Part shown: one piece after another, positions 42,659 through 51,356 of the stretch
Numbering within the stretch: the first letter of the stretch is position 1
Layout of the letters: every line of letters begins with the position of its first letter
Assembly: GCF_031458255.1 (NCBI RefSeq)
Contig: NZ_JAVDYC010000001.1
Coordinates: 1,559,001-1,623,000, forward strand
DNA from: Catenuloplanes niger
Lineage (GTDB): Bacteria > Actinomycetota > Actinomycetes > Mycobacteriales > Micromonosporaceae
Reading direction: 5' to 3'
DNA: 64,000 nucleotides
Translations under genes and position numbers: made by a program
Notes under the pieces: generated by a model
The model's input: the letters and a program-made list of their open reading frames with translations, nothing else
Databases searched by the model: none
Told to the model about the DNA's origin: nothing

Positions 42659-44215
42659 ATGATCGACGATCGTTATGATGTCGTGGTCGTGGGCGGCGGC
42701 AACGCGGGATTCTGCGCCGCGCTGGCCGCGGCCGGGCGCGGGCGCCGGGTGCTGCTCCTGGAGAAGGGCGCGCCGGACGAGGCCGGCGGCAACAGCTACT
42801 ACACGGCCGGCGCGTTCCGGGTCGCGCACGCGGGGCTGCCGGACCTGGCCGGGATCCTGGACCACGACGACCGGCACGCGGCGACCGTGCTCCCGCGGTA
42901 CCCGGCGGAGGCCTTCGTCGCCGACCTGGAACGGGTGACCGAGGGGCGCACGGACCCGGTGCTGGCCGGCGTGCTGGCCGCGGAGAGCCGCGCCACGCTG
43001 GGCTGGCTGCACACGCGCGGGCTGCGCTTCCGCCTGATGTACGAGCGACAGTCCTACCGGGACGCGGCCGGCCGGCACACGTTCTGGGGCGGCCTCGCGA
43101 TCGGCAGCACCGGCGGCGGCAAGGGCTTGATCGCACAGCACACGGCCGCGGCCACCGCGGCCGGCATCGAGGTGCGCTACGGCCACCGCGCCGAGGCCCT
43201 GGTGCTGCGCGACGGCCGGGTGACCGGCGTCCGCTACCGCGCGGCGACCGGCCTCGGCGTGCCCGCCGGCACCGAGGACTCGGGCGGCACGGCCGCGGGC
43301 TCGGACTCGGGCGGCGGCAGCACGGATGGTGGTGGCGCGGATGGTGGTGGCACGGTCGAGGCGGAGTCCGTGGTGCTGGCCGCGGGCGGGTTCGAGGCCG
43401 ATCCGGAGTGGCGGCGCGCGTACCTCGGCGACGGCTGGGAACGCGCGCTGGTCCGCGGCACGCCGCTGAACACCGGCGACATGCTGCGCGCCGCGCTCGC
43501 GGCCGGCGCGGACCGGGGTGGCGACTGGTCGTCGTGCCACAGCGTGGCGTGGGACGCGGGCGCGTCCGGGACCGGCGACCGCACGCTGACGAACCGGCTG
43601 ACCCGGCAGAGCTATCCGCTGGGCATCGTGGTGAACCGGGACGGCCGGCGCTTCCTGGACGAGGGCGCGGACTTCCGGAACTACACCTACGCCCGGTACG
43701 GCGGGGAGATCCTGCGGCAGCCCGGCGGCGTGGCGTTCCAGGTCTTCGACGCCGCGACCCGCCCGATGCTGCGCACCGAGGAGTACGACGCACCGGGCGC
43801 GACCGAGATCGTCGCGTCGTCGCCCGCCGACCTCGCGGACGCGATGGGCGTGCACGTGGACACGTTCGTCGAGACGGTCGCCGCGTTCAACCGGTCCATC
43901 GACACGTCGGCGCCGTTCGACCCGTCCGTCAAGGACGGGCGTGCGGCGCGCACGTCGCCGCCGAAGAGCAACTGGGCGCTGCCGATCAGCACGCCGCCGT
44001 TCTACGCGTTCCCGGTCACCTGCGGCATCACGTTCACGTTCGGCGGTCTCCGCGCGGACGACCACGGCCGGGTGCTGACCGCGGGCGGCGGCCACCTGCC
44101 CGGCCTGTTCGTCTGCGGTGAGATGCTCGGCGGCCTGTTCAGCGGCAACTATCCCGGCGGCTCCGGCCTGACCGCCGGCGCGGTCTTCGGCCGCCGCGCC
44201 GGCCTCCTCGCCTGA
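42659..44215 (+). CDS. tcuA: FAD-dependent tricarballylate dehydrogenase-like protein
   Basis: 518 residues from ATG 42659 (GGGGG upstream). FAD-binding VVGGGNAGFCAALAAAGRG at 10-28, then GGNSYYTAGAFRVAH, typical of TcuA and the fumarate-reductase/succinate-dehydrogenase flavoprotein family; substrate-domain GGHLPGLFVCGEMLGGLFSGNYPGGSGLTAG near the end. A Gly/Ser/Asp/Thr-rich insertion of about 34 residues (198-231) interrupts the FAD domain. In Salmonella TcuA oxidises tricarballylate to cis-aconitate with TcuB as electron acceptor and TcuC as transporter; here TctCBA would replace TcuC, and no TcuB is adjacent. Confidence 0.8.
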   Translation: MIDDRYDVVVVGGGNAGFCAALAAAGRGRRVLLLEKGAPDEAGGNSYYTAGAFRVAHAGLPDLAGILDHDDRHAATVLPRYPAEAFVADLERVTEGRTDPVLAGVLAAESRATLGWLHTRGLRFRLMYERQSYRDAAGRHTFWGGLAIGSTGGGKGLIAQHTAAATAAGIEVRYGHRAEALVLRDGRVTGVRYRAATGLGVPAGTEDSGGTAAGSDSGGGSTDGGGADGGGTVEAESVVLAAGGFEADPEWRRAYLGDGWERALVRGTPLNTGDMLRAALAAGADRGGDWSSCHSVAWDAGASGTGDRTLTNRLTRQSYPLGIVVNRDGRRFLDEGADFRNYTYARYGGEILRQPGGVAFQVFDAATRPMLRTEEYDAPGATEIVASSPADLADAMGVHVDTFVETVAAFNRSIDTSAPFDPSVKDGRAARTSPPKSNWALPISTPPFYAFPVTCGITFTFGGLRADDHGRVLTAGGGHLPGLFVCGEMLGGLFSGNYPGGSGLTAGAVFGRRAGLLA

Positions 44216-44237
44216 CCGGCGCCGGGCCCGGTGCCGG
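44216..44237. terminator. Terminator candidate after tcuA
   Basis: Near-perfect 22-bp G/C palindrome immediately after the tcuA stop, with one G-T pair, between convergent genes. Confidence 0.35.
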
Positions 44238-44282
44238 CGCTCGAACCACGCCGCAGCCCGGCCGCACACGTCGATACAGGGC

Positions 44283-44825
44283 CTAGATCGCGGGGCGGAT
44301 CTGCCACTCCTGGAAGGCCGCCGGCGCGTCGTCGGTCCAGGTGACGAACGGCGGCTCGCCGACCTGGCCGGCGCGCAGCGGGTAGTAGCCCGGGCCGCCG
44401 GCCCGGTAGAGCACGAAGCGGGAGTCGCGCCAGAGGGACGTGGGGAGGAAGGACGTCTCCTCGGTGCAGTGATCGAGGCGGGCCGGGTCGCGCGGCGCGG
44501 TGCCCGGGCCGGTCCGCACGCACCAGCCGTTGTGCCTGATCATGATGTGCCCGGCGCCGCCGGACGGCTGGATCCGGAAGACCTGGCGCGGACTGCCGTC
44601 GCACGGCTCCATCAGGACCGTCGCGGCACTGACCGCGGTCAGGCACGCGTCCAGTCCCACGTTCCGCACCACCGCCGGCCCGGGCGGCACGATCTCGGCC
44701 GGCGCGATCCCGGCCGACGCGATCCCGGCCGGCACCGCGGAGCCGGCCGCGACGGCCGCGCCGCTCGGCAGTGTCACCGCGGCCAGTGCACCGCACAGCA
44801 CCGCGCTTCCTCGCCACCCGATCAT
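44283..44825 (-). CDS. Secreted ricin-type lectin-like protein
   Basis: 180 residues, GGGGGA upstream. Signal peptide about 1-27, a short repeat-rich segment (AGIASAGIAPAEI, from 15-bp DNA repeats), then a single trefoil-like domain with paired Cys (LDACLTAV..MEPCDG and WCVRT..DHCTEE) and QVF/QEW motifs. No enzyme domain. Probably a small extracellular carbohydrate-binding protein; the third QxW is degenerate, so binding is not certain. Confidence 0.72.
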   Translation of the reverse strand: MIGWRGSAVLCGALAAVTLPSGAAVAAGSAVPAGIASAGIAPAEIVPPGPAVVRNVGLDACLTAVSAATVLMEPCDGSPRQVFRIQPSGGAGHIMIRHNGWCVRTGPGTAPRDPARLDHCTEETSFLPTSLWRDSRFVLYRAGGPGYYPLRAGQVGEPPFVTWTDDAPAAFQEWQIRPAI

Positions 44826-44889
44826 GACAAATCCCCCGTGTCCGACTGATCCCCGTCACGATCGATCGTCGCACCGGGGCGGCGGCGCG

Positions 44890-45555
44890 TCAGTCGTTCA
44901 GGCTGACCAGGCCGGTGCGGTAGGCGTAGACGACCGCCTGCACCCGGTCGCGCAGACCGAGCTTGGCGAGGACCCGGGAGACGTACGTCTTGACCGTCTC
45001 CGCGCCGATCACCAGCTGCGCCGCGATCTCCGCGTTCGAGTGGCCGGCCGCGATCAGCCGCAGCACCTCCAGCTCGCGCGGCGTGAGCGCGGACCCGGCC
45101 GTGACCGCGGGATCGGCCGGGCGCAGGCGGGCCGCGTACCGGCCGATCAGCCGGCGGGTGACCTCGGGCGCGATCAGCGAGTCGCCGCGTGCGACCGTGC
45201 GCACGCCGGCCACGAACGCGTGTGGTGACGCGTCCTTCAGCAGGAACCCGGCAGCACCGGCGCGCAGCGCCTCGTACACGTACTCGTCGAGGTTGAACGT
45301 CGTCACGACCAGCACCTTCATCGGTTCCTGGACGCCGGCCCCGGCCAGCCGGCGGGTCGCCTCGATGCCGTCCAGCACGGGCATGCGCACGTCCATCACC
45401 ACCACGTCCGGCCGCAGCCGCAGCGCGGTGTCCACGGCGGACCGGCCGTCGCCGGCCTCGCCGACCACGGTCATGTCGTCCTGCGCGTCCAGGATCGTGA
45501 CGAAGCCGGCCCGGATCAGTGCCTGATCGTCCGCGACGAGAACCGTGATGCTCAT
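44890..45555 (-). CDS. NarL/FixJ-family response regulator
   Basis: 221 residues. Receiver with VADDQALIR, phospho-Asp in VVVMDVRMPVLDGIEA, Lys in FLLKDASP; C-terminal LuxR helix-turn-helix LTPRELEVLRLIAAGHSNAEIAAQLVIGAETVKTYVSRVLAKLGL. Its ATG overlaps the kinase stop (ATGA), so the two are coupled. Targets unknown. Confidence 0.94.
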   Translation of the reverse strand: MSITVLVADDQALIRAGFVTILDAQDDMTVVGEAGDGRSAVDTALRLRPDVVVMDVRMPVLDGIEATRRLAGAGVQEPMKVLVVTTFNLDEYVYEALRAGAAGFLLKDASPHAFVAGVRTVARGDSLIAPEVTRRLIGRYAARLRPADPAVTAGSALTPRELEVLRLIAAGHSNAEIAAQLVIGAETVKTYVSRVLAKLGLRDRVQAVVYAYRTGLVSLND

Positions 45556-46814
45556 CCGGGGTCTCCTACCGGGATGCGGGCCCGCACGGTGAAGCCGTCC
45601 GGGTGCGGGCCGGCCTCGAACGCGCCGCCGAACAGCTCGACCCGCTCGCGCAGGCCGGCCAGGCCGCGGCCGGAGCCGCCCACGCCGGGCGCGGCCCGGG
45701 CGGCGCCGGACGTGGTGACCTCGATGTCGAGGCCGTCGGCGCGGCAGGTGAGCCGGACCAGCGTGCGGGCGCCGGTCGCGTACTTCATCGCGTTCGTCAG
45801 CGCCTCCTGCACCACCCGGTAGGCGGCCAGCTCCCGGCCCGCGCCCAGATCCGGGTGCTCGCCCACCGCGCGCAGCTCCACCGGCTGGCCGGCCGCCCGC
45901 GCCTGCTCCACCAGCTCGGTGACCTGCGCGAGCGTGGGCAGCCGGTCCATCGGCGCGCGGCGCGCCGGGTCGAGCACGCCGAGCAGGTCGCGCAGTTCAC
46001 CGAGCGCGCGCCGGCCGGTCTCGCCGATCGCGGTCAGGTTCGCGGTCACCTTCTCCGGCGAGGACGCCACGAACTGCGCGGCACCGGCCTGCACGACCAT
46101 CGCGGTGACGTGGTGGGTGACCACGTCGTGCAGCTCGCGGGCGATCCGCTCGCGCTCCGCGGCCAGCGCGGCCCGGGCCGCGAGCCGGCGCCGTTCGGCC
46201 TCGGTGGCGCGCGCCCGGCGGGCCCACGCCCCGATCCCCCACGCGCCGGCCAGCGCCACGAAGAGCAGCGGGTATCCGTCGGCCGGGGTGGGCGAGCCGG
46301 CCGCGACCAGCGCGGCGACGAGCAGCAGGTAGCTCACGGTCGCGGCCGCGGCGACGGCCCGGCGGAAGCGCGACTGGTGCGCGCCCGCGCTGTACAGCGC
46401 CACCAGCAGGCCGACGCTGGCGAACGTCGCGTACCCGCCGAGCTCCTGGACGGCGAAGCCGGCCGCGACCGCCGCGAGCGCGAGCGCGGGACGGGTGCGG
46501 CGCAGCACCAGCGGCAGCGTCATGGCCAGCCCGGCCGCGACGCCGAGCCCGTCCAGCGGCCGTTCCGGCAGCTCACCCAGCCGGGTGCCGATCTGCGCCA
46601 GCGGCGGGAAGAAGCCCGGCGCGACGAGGAGCAGCGCCACCACGCCGTCGCGTTCCGTGACGCTGCGTGCCCGCCAGACGCGGCGGATCCGCTCGATCCA
46701 CGGCAGCCGCTGCAGCACCCGGGCAGCGTAGCGGTTGCTCACCGGCACCACGGCGCGGCCACGCACCGGCCGTCCGGCGCCGGGCCCCGCACCCAGGCCC
46801 GTACGGGTCGGCAT
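45552..46814 (-). CDS. NarL-type sensor histidine kinase
   Basis: 420 residues from ATG 46814 with GGAGGAG upstream. Several membrane helices up to about 195, then the dimerisation box AERERIARELHDVVTHHVTAMVVQAGAA and an HATPase domain (EALTNAMKYATGARTLVRL, GSGRGLAGLRERVELFGG). This is the conventional tandem arrangement, in contrast to the divergent pair at 31.0 kb. Confidence 0.92.
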   Translation of the reverse strand: MPTRTGLGAGPGAGRPVRGRAVVPVSNRYAARVLQRLPWIERIRRVWRARSVTERDGVVALLLVAPGFFPPLAQIGTRLGELPERPLDGLGVAAGLAMTLPLVLRRTRPALALAAVAAGFAVQELGGYATFASVGLLVALYSAGAHQSRFRRAVAAAATVSYLLLVAALVAAGSPTPADGYPLLFVALAGAWGIGAWARRARATEAERRRLAARAALAAERERIARELHDVVTHHVTAMVVQAGAAQFVASSPEKVTANLTAIGETGRRALGELRDLLGVLDPARRAPMDRLPTLAQVTELVEQARAAGQPVELRAVGEHPDLGAGRELAAYRVVQEALTNAMKYATGARTLVRLTCRADGLDIEVTTSGAARAAPGVGGSGRGLAGLRERVELFGGAFEAGPHPDGFTVRARIPVGDPG

Positions 46815-46955
46815 GGCACTCCTCCGCGGCCGGGCACGGCCGGTGCCGCGCGACACCGCCGACGCTATGGGCCCGGGGCCGCGGAGCAATCCCCGTCCGG
46901 GGATCAACCGGTGGTCTCCCGCGCGGGGGACCCGGCCGGCCGGAACGCCGCGAAT

Positions 46956-46961
46956 TAGGAT
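46956..46961 (+). promoter_or_regulatory. -10 element of the TetR gene at 46969
   Basis: TAGGAT, seven bases before ATG 46969; this favours the second of two in-frame ATGs. AGGA inside it could alternatively act as a ribosome site. Confidence 0.4.
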
Positions 46962-46968
46962 GTCGCGC

Positions 46969-47517
46969 ATGGTCAGGCGGGGATCGGCGGACGCGACGCG
47001 GGAGGAGATCCGGTCGTCGGCGGCCCGGCTGTTCCGGGAACGGGGATACGCGCGCACGTCGGTGCGGGACATCGCGACCGACGCGCAGGCGAACCCGGCG
47101 CTGGTCATCCGCTACTTCGGCAGCAAGGAGCTGCTGTTCCTGGAGACGATGGACCTGACCATCGACGACGAGCCGCTGCTGCGCGTGCCGCTGTCCGAGC
47201 TGGGCCCGCGGTTCATCGACGTCGTGCTCCGGTCCGAGGCGCACGTCAAGGGCGCCTATCTGGCGCTGGTCGGCGGCAGCGGCGAGGCCTCGATCGCGGG
47301 CCGGCTGCGCGAGGTGCACGAGCGGTCGTTCGTGGCACCGCTGCGCGCCCGGCTCTCCGGCCCGGACGCGGATCTCCGGGCGCGGATCGCCGGTGCGCTG
47401 GTCGGCGGCCTGACCTATGCGCTGTGGGTGGTCGGCGACGCGGAACTGCTCGCCGCCGACCCCGATGATCTGGCGGTACGGTACGGCGCGCTGCTGCAGG
47501 CCGTCCTCACGCCCTGA
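46969..47517 (+). CDS. TetR-family regulator
   Basis: 182 residues from ATG 46969. Helix-turn-helix about 12-55 (EIRSSAARLFRERGYARTSVRDIATDAQANPALVIRYFGSKELLF). Small C-terminal domain of the TetR_C-terminal type (AHVKGAYLALVGGSGEASIAGRL). Converges on the SDR gene with a 6-bp gap. A palindrome in the SDR promoter is a candidate target. Confidence 0.9.
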   Translation: MVRRGSADATREEIRSSAARLFRERGYARTSVRDIATDAQANPALVIRYFGSKELLFLETMDLTIDDEPLLRVPLSELGPRFIDVVLRSEAHVKGAYLALVGGSGEASIAGRLREVHERSFVAPLRARLSGPDADLRARIAGALVGGLTYALWVVGDAELLAADPDDLAVRYGALLQAVLTP

Positions 47518-47523
47518 CCGGCG

Positions 47524-48516
47524 CTACTGGACCGACCAGCCGCCGTCCGAGGGCAGCACCGCACCGTTGATGTTGATGCCGTCGTCGCTGAGCAGGAACG
47601 TGATCGACGCGGCCAGGTGCTCGGGCATCGCCACTCCCGGGATGAGCCGCATGAACGGCCCGGTCCGTGCGCGGCCGAACTCGTCACTGGGCGGCGTGAT
47701 GCCGGTCGCCACGCCGCCGGGCGCGACCGCGTTGACCCGGATGCCGCGGTCGCCGTACATGAACGCGCAGTTGCGGGTGATCCCGACGACCGCGTGCTTC
47801 GCGGCCGTGTAGGCGACGCCGGCCGCGTTGCCGCGCACGGAGGCCTCGGACCCGATGTTCACGATCGCGCCGCGCCCGGCGTCCAGCATCGCGGGCAGCA
47901 CCGCGCGGGTGAGCTTGAAGAGGCCGTCCACGTTCACCGCGAAGATCCGGTCCCACATCGCGTCCGTGGTGGAGTGCGCGGCGGAGAAGTCGTCGGAGAT
48001 GCCGGCGACGTTGGCGAGGCCGTCGATGCGCGGGCCGGCCGCGGCCACGATCCGGTCGACGGCCGCCTGGTCCGTGACGTCCGCGGCGACCGGCACGACG
48101 TCGCCGTCGAGCTCGCGCAGCCGGTCCTCGGCCAGGTCCACCGCGACCACCCGGCCGCCCTCACGCAGGATCCGGGAGGCGGTGGCCCGGCCGATGCCGG
48201 ACGCGGCACCGGTGACGATCACGGTCTTCCCGGCGAACCGGCCCGGCGTGATCCGCTCGGTCCAGGCGCCGTCGTCCTCGTCCGGCACGACACCGTCGTT
48301 GACGGCCAGCACCAGGCCGTCGACGACCTCCGCCGGCATCCGGCCCTGGCTCAGCTCGACGAGCTTGCCGAGCGGCAGCGAACGCGCCGGCGCGAGCGCG
48401 GACTCGTCGATGCCGCCGCGGCCGAGCAGCTCACGCAGCGCGGGCCCGCCCTTCTCGTGGTCCAGCCAGTCGCCGACCGTGCTGTTCGCGGTCAGCGCTC
48501 TCGGTCGCTTCTCCAT
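47524..48516 (-). CDS. Short-chain dehydrogenase/reductase with N-terminal extension
   Basis: 330 residues, about 80 longer than a standard SDR; GAGAGGGG upstream. Residues about 7-75 form an extra helical domain (LTANSTVGDWLDHEKGG, then LPLGKLVELSQGRMPAEVVDGLV) of a type I otherwise associate with C-termini of glycoside hydrolases or other enzymes. Then a classical SDR: TGAASGIG (102-109), NVAG, Ser223, Tyr236 and Lys240. NAD(P) alcohol oxidation or ketone reduction on an unknown substrate. Confidence 0.88.
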   Translation of the reverse strand: MEKRPRALTANSTVGDWLDHEKGGPALRELLGRGGIDESALAPARSLPLGKLVELSQGRMPAEVVDGLVLAVNDGVVPDEDDGAWTERITPGRFAGKTVIVTGAASGIGRATASRILREGGRVVAVDLAEDRLRELDGDVVPVAADVTDQAAVDRIVAAAGPRIDGLANVAGISDDFSAAHSTTDAMWDRIFAVNVDGLFKLTRAVLPAMLDAGRGAIVNIGSEASVRGNAAGVAYTAAKHAVVGITRNCAFMYGDRGIRVNAVAPGGVATGITPPSDEFGRARTGPFMRLIPGVAMPEHLAASITFLLSDDGININGAVLPSDGGWSVQ

Positions 48517-48538
48517 GCCGTAACCCCTCTCGCAACGA

Positions 48539-48555
48539 AGTAAACTTAGTTTACT
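48539..48555. promoter_or_regulatory. Operator palindrome in the SDR promoter
   Basis: AGTAAAC-TTA-GTTTACT, perfect 7-bp arms, in a markedly A/T-rich stretch 23 bp before the SDR ATG. Size and symmetry fit a TetR dimer site. Confidence 0.65.
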
Positions 48556-48570
48556 CAGTCACGCGACTGA
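48555..48570. promoter_or_regulatory. Second palindrome in the SDR promoter
   Basis: TCAGTC-ACGC-GACTGA, 6-bp arms, directly adjoining the first palindrome but unrelated in sequence, so a different regulator may bind. Confidence 0.45.
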
Positions 48571-48674
48571 AGGATCACTGCCTCATTCGGCCGAGATATC
48601 CGGAAATATCGGGCACGGCCGCCCAACGACGGGAGGCGAGCCGCGCGGCACTAAGGGGCGGCAGAAAAGCACGG

Positions 48675-48785
48675 CATGAACCGGGCGGGCACGAAGGGCC
48701 CGACACGAAGGGCCCGACACGAACCGCGCGAGACGAACCGGGCAGCACGAATGACGCGGCACGAGCCGGACGGCACAAAGCGTGC
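48675..48785. repeat. Degenerate 13-16-bp repeats, core GCACGAA
   Basis: Seven or eight copies of a motif related to CGGCACGAAC/GGCCCGACACGAA in succession, with variable spacing. Function unknown. Confidence 0.65.
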
Positions 48786-48848
48786 GTCACGCGCGACCAG
48801 CGGGAACCAAGTGACCCGCGGAATTCCGCATCCGCGCGAGACGCGGCA

Positions 48849-48901
48849 CACGTGTGGAATGTCGGCGCACGCGTTGCACGTGTGGGATGTCGGCGCGCGG
48901 G
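48849..48901. repeat. 25-bp direct repeat, 28-bp period
   Basis: CACGTGTGG(A/G)ATGTCGGCGC followed by a similar tail at 48849-48873 and 48877-48901; each begins with the CACGTG hexamer. Possible tandem protein-binding sites. Confidence 0.75.
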
Positions 48902-49063
48902 GCCGCGGGTGGTGGGGTGGCCCGGGTTTCGGTGACCGGCGGCGGGACCGGCAGGGAGGCCGCCCGCGGCCGAGCGGTGCCCGCGGGAGCACTGGGTAAG
49001 CGGCCACGCCGGAAGTGGGCAGATGGTCCGCACGACGGTGATCGTGCGGACCGCGGGACCGCG

Positions 49064-50605
49064 TCAGGCCTCGAAGCGGCGGGCCATGGTGGCCTGTTCC
49101 TCGAGGACCTCGTTGATCCGGGCCTGGACCGCGTCCATCTGGCCGATGGTCTCGCTGGTGGTGTGGATGCCGGCGGAGACCGACTCCGCGCTGGACTGGA
49201 TGCCGGCGATCTGGTCGGCGACCTTCTGGGTCGCCTCGGCGGTCTCCCGGGCCAGGTCCTTGACCTCGCCGGCCACCACGGCGAAGCCCTTGCCGGCCTC
49301 GCCGGCGCGCGCGGCCTCGATGGTGGCGTTCAGCGCGAGCAGGTTCGTCTGTTCCGCGATCGACGAAATGATCTTGATGACGTCGCCGATCGCGGCGGAG
49401 GCCTGGCCGAGCGCGGCCACCTCGCCGGTCATCGTGGTGGCGCGGCTGACCGCCTCCTCCGCGACGTGGGTGGCGTCCTCGCTGGCCGACCGTAGGCGCG
49501 CGACCGTGTCCAGCAGCGCCCGCGCGTTCTCCGCGGCCCGTTCCGTGTTGCGCAGCACCTCGAGGCGCTGCGAGACGAGCTGCTGCACGTTGCGCAGCGC
49601 CGCGGCCCGCGAGTCGGACAGTTCGATGAACTCGGTGGTGAAGAAGTCCATGGTGCCTGCGATCCGGTCACCGCTCATGATCGGGAAGCAGACGCCGGAG
49701 CGTACGCCCGCGCGCTGCGCCGCCGGGGCGCGCACGCAGTCGGTGACCTCCGCGAGGTCGCGCACGAACACCAGGTCCCGCGCCCGCCAGGCCCGGCCGG
49801 ACAGGCCCACTCCCTCGGCGAACGTGGCCGCGAGCGTCACCCGCCGGAACTCGTCGCCGGCGGAACCGGACTCGACCTGGAACCGCAGCACGTTGTCCGC
49901 CGGGTCGATCTCCCAGTACGAGCCGTACGCCCAGCCGAACGCGCTGCGCACGGTGTCCAGCGCGATCCGCAGCGCGGTCTGGCTGTCCTGCGCCGTGCCG
50001 AGCTTCGTGACCACCTCGGTGACCGCGAGCCGGTCGGCCGCCACCTGCCGCAGTTCCGCGGCCGCGATCGCGCTGCTGCGTGCCTGCTCCGCGATGCGGG
50101 CGATGGACATCCACTTCTCGGTGCGCGGGCCGTCCAGGTCCAGCGGTGTCGGCGAGAAGTACTCGAAGACGGCCAGCACCTTGTTGTTCTTCAGCACCGG
50201 CATGACGACCGCGGCCAGCATCCCCTCCCGGCCGGCCGCCTGGCAGCGCAGGCAGTCGTCGCACTCGGTCATGCTGCCGATGTAGATCGGGCGCCGGGTC
50301 TGGAACGCGCGGCCGACCAGCCCGGCGCGGTCCGGCACCGGCCGTCCCGCGATCACGGCCTGCATCTGCGGCGTGATCCGGCCGGTCTCGAACTGCACCT
50401 CCACGTTGCCGTGCCCGTCCGGCAGCCACACCGCGCCGTAGCCGAACTCGTACGACCGGACCATGCTCTCCACGGTGATCCGCCACGCGCTCGCCTCGTC
50501 CTGGACGCCGTCCAGCGCGAGCACCAGCGCCTCCAGCGACTCCACGTCGCGCGGCACCGGCCGCGGTGCGGTACCCACCGCGCTCCGTGTCCGGAACAGA
50601 CCCAT
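49064..50605 (-). CDS. Soluble methyl-accepting protein with two GAF domains
   Basis: 513 residues from ATG 50605. No transmembrane helix. GAF1 about 22-190 carries C115-DD-C118-LR-C121 (CxxCxxC); GAF2 about 195-345; then a signalling domain with [44 protein letters not shown] at the tip. The three cysteines could hold a metal or iron-sulfur cluster, making a cytoplasmic redox or gas sensor; this is inferred. The signalling part is short, with no clear methylation helices or HAMP. Confidence 0.88.
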   Translation of the reverse strand: MGLFRTRSAVGTAPRPVPRDVESLEALVLALDGVQDEASAWRITVESMVRSYEFGYGAVWLPDGHGNVEVQFETGRITPQMQAVIAGRPVPDRAGLVGRAFQTRRPIYIGSMTECDDCLRCQAAGREGMLAAVVMPVLKNNKVLAVFEYFSPTPLDLDGPRTEKWMSIARIAEQARSSAIAAAELRQVAADRLAVTEVVTKLGTAQDSQTALRIALDTVRSAFGWAYGSYWEIDPADNVLRFQVESGSAGDEFRRVTLAATFAEGVGLSGRAWRARDLVFVRDLAEVTDCVRAPAAQRAGVRSGVCFPIMSGDRIAGTMDFFTTEFIELSDSRAAALRNVQQLVSQRLEVLRNTERAAENARALLDTVARLRSASEDATHVAEEAVSRATTMTGEVAALGQASAAIGDVIKIISSIAEQTNLLALNATIEAARAGEAGKGFAVVAGEVKDLARETAEATQKVADQIAGIQSSAESVSAGIHTTSETIGQMDAVQARINEVLEEQATMARRFEA

Positions 50606-50692
50606 GATCAACCCCCACCCAGGCTCTCCTACCAGTAGAAACCCAGGTGAGGATGTTTCGAGTGCTTTCGCGGTTATACGTGCCGTTCCAGT

Positions 50693-51223
50693 TCAGAGCG
50701 CCTTGTGGAAGACCAGGAAGTCGCACGGCGTGGCGACCTTCGGCGCCAGCGCCGGGTAGGCCTCGGCGAAGTCGGCCTTGTGCACGATCCGGTAGCCGAT
50801 GCGGGTGTACCACTCGCGCAGGAAAGACTTGACCGGGTGCTGCCACTCCGTCGGGTAGAGCAGTTCGAGCTGCATCACGCCCAGCCCCTGGTCGCGCGCC
50901 CAGCCCTCGGCGAACGCGACCAGGTCGCGCCCGACGCCGGTGCCGCGGTGCCGCGGGTGGGCCGCGAGCATGCCGAACTCGCCGATGCCGTCCGGCAGGC
51001 GTTGCACCCGGACGCTGCCCACCAGTTCGGTGCCGAGGCGGGCGACGGCGATCTCGCCGGCCCGCACGAACGCCGCGATCTCGGCCGTGTCGGTGCGGGC
51101 GGTCTCGTCGCGCCAGATGCCCTTCTCGCCGGTCGCGTAGACGTCGTTGACCAGCGCGGTCACCTCGGCGATGAACGCGGTGTCGCCGGCGGACCCGGCC
51201 GCGGCGAGTGATATGTCGACCAT
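50693..51223 (-). CDS. GNAT-family N-acetyltransferase
   Basis: 176 residues. Acetyl-CoA motif A GMLAAHPRHRGTGVGRDLVAFAEGWA, then YTRIGYRIVHKADF. Probably acetylates a small molecule or amine; nothing nearby points to the substrate. CATACT seven bases before the ATG suggests a leaderless message. Confidence 0.88.
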   Translation of the reverse strand: MVDISLAAAGSAGDTAFIAEVTALVNDVYATGEKGIWRDETARTDTAEIAAFVRAGEIAVARLGTELVGSVRVQRLPDGIGEFGMLAAHPRHRGTGVGRDLVAFAEGWARDQGLGVMQLELLYPTEWQHPVKSFLREWYTRIGYRIVHKADFAEAYPALAPKVATPCDFLVFHKAL

Positions 51224-51321
51224 GGCGCCCAGTATGCCGAGACCCCGGACCGGGGCTTGATCCGCGACTCAACCGACATGGCATCTCGGCCTGCACATCA
51301 GCGCGAAAAACCCATAAATCC

Positions 51322-51350
51322 TGGCATAGCGGTACGGCGGTCCCTACGCT
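51322..51350 (+). promoter_or_regulatory. Promoter of the lysozyme-like gene
   Basis: -35-like TGGCAT (51322-51327), 17-bp spacer, -10 TACGCT (51345-51350), six bases before ATG 51357. Leaderless. Confidence 0.5.
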
Positions 51351-51356
51351 CTTCGC

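Larger units (their letters stand above)
48571..49063. other. Repeat-rich intergenic region
   Basis: About 490 bp without a credible gene, between the SDR promoter and the end of the double-GAF chemoreceptor. It contains degenerate GCACGAA-type repeats (about 48670-48785) and a longer direct repeat (48849-48901). Confidence 0.5.

Noticed and set aside
48575-49033. Minus-strand frame in the repeat region upstream of the SDR
   Set aside because: Consists of translated degenerate repeats, no ribosome site, no domain; treated as intergenic.
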